Shown: in pieces, positions 4,000-5,102 of the stretch
Layout: every line of letters starts with the position of its first letter
Position numbering within the stretch: the first letter of the stretch is position 1
Source: Methanomassiliicoccaceae archaeon
Lineage (GTDB): Archaea; Thermoplasmatota; Thermoplasmata; Methanomassiliicoccales; Methanomethylophilaceae
Reading direction: 5' to 3'
Assembly (NCBI GenBank): GCA_009776695.1
Contig: WRNI01000082.1
Span: forward strand, 1-5,102
DNA length: 5,102 bases
Translations under genes and position numbers: made by a program
The notes under the pieces: generated by a model
Databases searched by the model: none
What the model saw: only the letters and a program-made list of their open reading frames with translations
Told to the model about the DNA's origin: nothing

Positions 4000-5102
4000 T
4001 CACGGCTTCCTGATGACGAAGAAGTAAACCGCGCCGACGATCACAACTGCCGCTACAATACCGACAGCGATCAGTATCATTCCGTTATCGCCGCCCGATC
4101 CGCCGTTCGGCCCGCCTTCGGACGTTCCCGCCGACCCGGACGGCGTTGCCGTGACCGTTACCGATGATACCCCTTCGCCGGCGTCGTTCACCGCGGCCAC
4201 CCGGAACTCATATTCCGTGCCGTTGATCAGTCCGGTGACCGTGTACGTCAGCGCGGTGCCGACATCGCTGAACGAGTTGGTCGTAGAACCGTCGGAGGCG
4301 TCGCAGTATACCACGTACGATGTTATTTCGCTGCCGCCGTCGTTGGACGGTATCCTCCACGTCAGCACAACATCACCGTCGCCGGCCGCCGCTTTCAGGT
4401 TACGGGGCGCGGACGGCTCCGTGGCCGTCGCCGATGGCGTAGCGCTCAGTATTCCCGATGTGTCCCCGTCGCCTTCCGAACTGACAGCGCGCACCTCGAA
4501 TGTGTATTCTGTGTCGTTCGTAAGACCGGTTACGGTGTACGTCACAGTGCCGGGGCCCGAGCCCGCGATGTCGTTCCAGTCGGTCATGTATCCGTCCGCC
4601 TCGCCGTAGGATACCTGATATTTCACTATCGCGGGCCCTCTATCAGGCGTCGTCCATGTGAGGACGACCTCACCGTTGAGCGGCGACAGCGTGAAGTTAC
4701 CGGGAGCCGAGGGAACAGCGACTATCTTGATCGACGTCGTCAGCGTATCGCTGTCTTTGATGTTCTCCGCCTTCACGGTGAACGTGAACGTTCCGTCTTC
4801 CATGGGCGTCCCCGCTATGTCCCCGGTCGGATACAATACAAGTCCCGGCGGCAGGCTGCCGTCAATAACGGACCACGTTATCGGCGAGGTGCCGGTGGCC
4901 GTCAGTGACTGCGAATATCCTATGTCCATCCTGCCGTCGTCCAACGAGGTCGTTGTGATGACAGGCGCATTCTGCGCTTCGGTAAAGATCATCGAGAACG
5001 CCTTCGTGTCGCTCCCGGCGCTGTTCTCTGCCTTCAGGATGATATTGAAAGTGCCCGTTGCCGTCGGAGTTCCCGATATCTCGCTTCCGCTCAGGGCCAG
5101 CC
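4000..5102 (-). CDS. Membrane-anchored surface protein with Ig-like and fibronectin III domains (5' partial)
   Basis: The frame is open to the right edge of the window; 366 residues are visible. The ATG at 4992 is internal, because sense codons upstream of it encode the end of another Ig-like repeat (SEISGTPTATGTF, then LKAEN). Visible order: the tail of one He_PIG-type Ig-like domain (1-43); a full He_PIG-like domain (about 45-127, with SLPPGL and GDIAGTPMEDGTFTFTVKAEN); FnIII domain 1 (about 129-223); FnIII domain 2 (about 228-321); a Gly/Ser-rich linker (about 322-340); and a hydrophobic helix (about 341-363) ending in Arg-Lys-Pro. Both FnIII copies share TYTVTGL.N.TEY.F.V.AV. The layout implies an extracellular protein held by one C-terminal helix, perhaps an adhesin or cell-envelope component. 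Any signal peptide lies off the window. Such proteins are common in Methanomassiliicoccales-type archaea, by recollection rather than search. No binding partner can be named. Confidence 0.85.
   Translation of the reverse strand, partial: LALSGSEISGTPTATGTFNIILKAENSAGSDTKAFSMIFTEAQNAPVITTTSLDDGRMDIGYSQSLTATGTSPITWSVIDGSLPPGLVLYPTGDIAGTPMEDGTFTFTVKAENIKDSDTLTTSIKIVAVPSAPGNFTLSPLNGEVVLTWTTPDRGPAIVKYQVSYGEADGYMTDWNDIAGSGPGTVTYTVTGLTNDTEYTFEVRAVSSEGDGDTSGILSATPSATATEPSAPRNLKAAAGDGDVVLTWRIPSNDGGSEITSYVVYCDASDGSTTNSFSDVGTALTYTVTGLINGTEYEFRVAAVNDAGEGVSSVTVTATPSGSAGTSEGGPNGGSGGDNGMILIAVGIVAAVVIVGAVYFFVIRKP

Overview
The window looks archaeal. It most resembles a methanogen-related member of the Thermoplasmatota, such as Methanomassiliicoccales. 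This is inference, from four things. (1) The two divergently transcribed first genes (xseA and the thioesterase gene) each have a TATA-like box centred about 23-26 nt upstream of the start codon, as expected for archaeal leaderless mRNAs. (2) The downstream operon genes (the DUF4435 gene and xseB) instead have clear Shine-Dalgarno sequences. (3) Ile ATA and Arg AGA/AGG codons are common. (4) The right-hand gene encodes an Ig-like/fibronectin III surface protein ending in a Gly-rich linker, one membrane helix and a short basic tail. No rRNA or tRNA is present to confirm the taxon.

Layout. Positions 1-1002 (+): the tail of an AAA-type ATPase gene, overlapping by 8 nt a complete DUF4435 (TOPRIM-like) gene. 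The pair has the architecture of two-gene anti-phage modules such as PARIS (AriA/AriB). Positions 1003-1441: a convergent, AT-rich gap without a convincing gene, holding T-tracts, a 17-bp palindrome and scraps of open frame. Positions 1442-3111 (-): xseB and xseA, the two subunits of exonuclease VII. The usable XseA start is at 3111; the longer open frame reaching 3483 only reads through noncoding repeats. Positions 3112-3409: the divergent control region, with a 9-bp inverted repeat and seven units of a 23-bp tandem repeat. Positions 3410-3850 (+): a PaaI-type hotdog thioesterase. Positions 3851-3999: a convergent terminator region with a strong hairpin. Positions 4000-5102 (-): the C-terminal part of a surface-anchored Ig/FnIII protein that runs off the right edge.

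How the genes relate: XseA and XseB form one nuclease, and the ATPase and DUF4435 protein probably form one defence complex. The thioesterase and surface protein have no evident functional tie to them. The most unusual signals are the 23-bp array, built of paired CCRCAA hexamers between two leaderless-type promoters, and the ATPase-DUF4435 defence pair in a probable archaeon.
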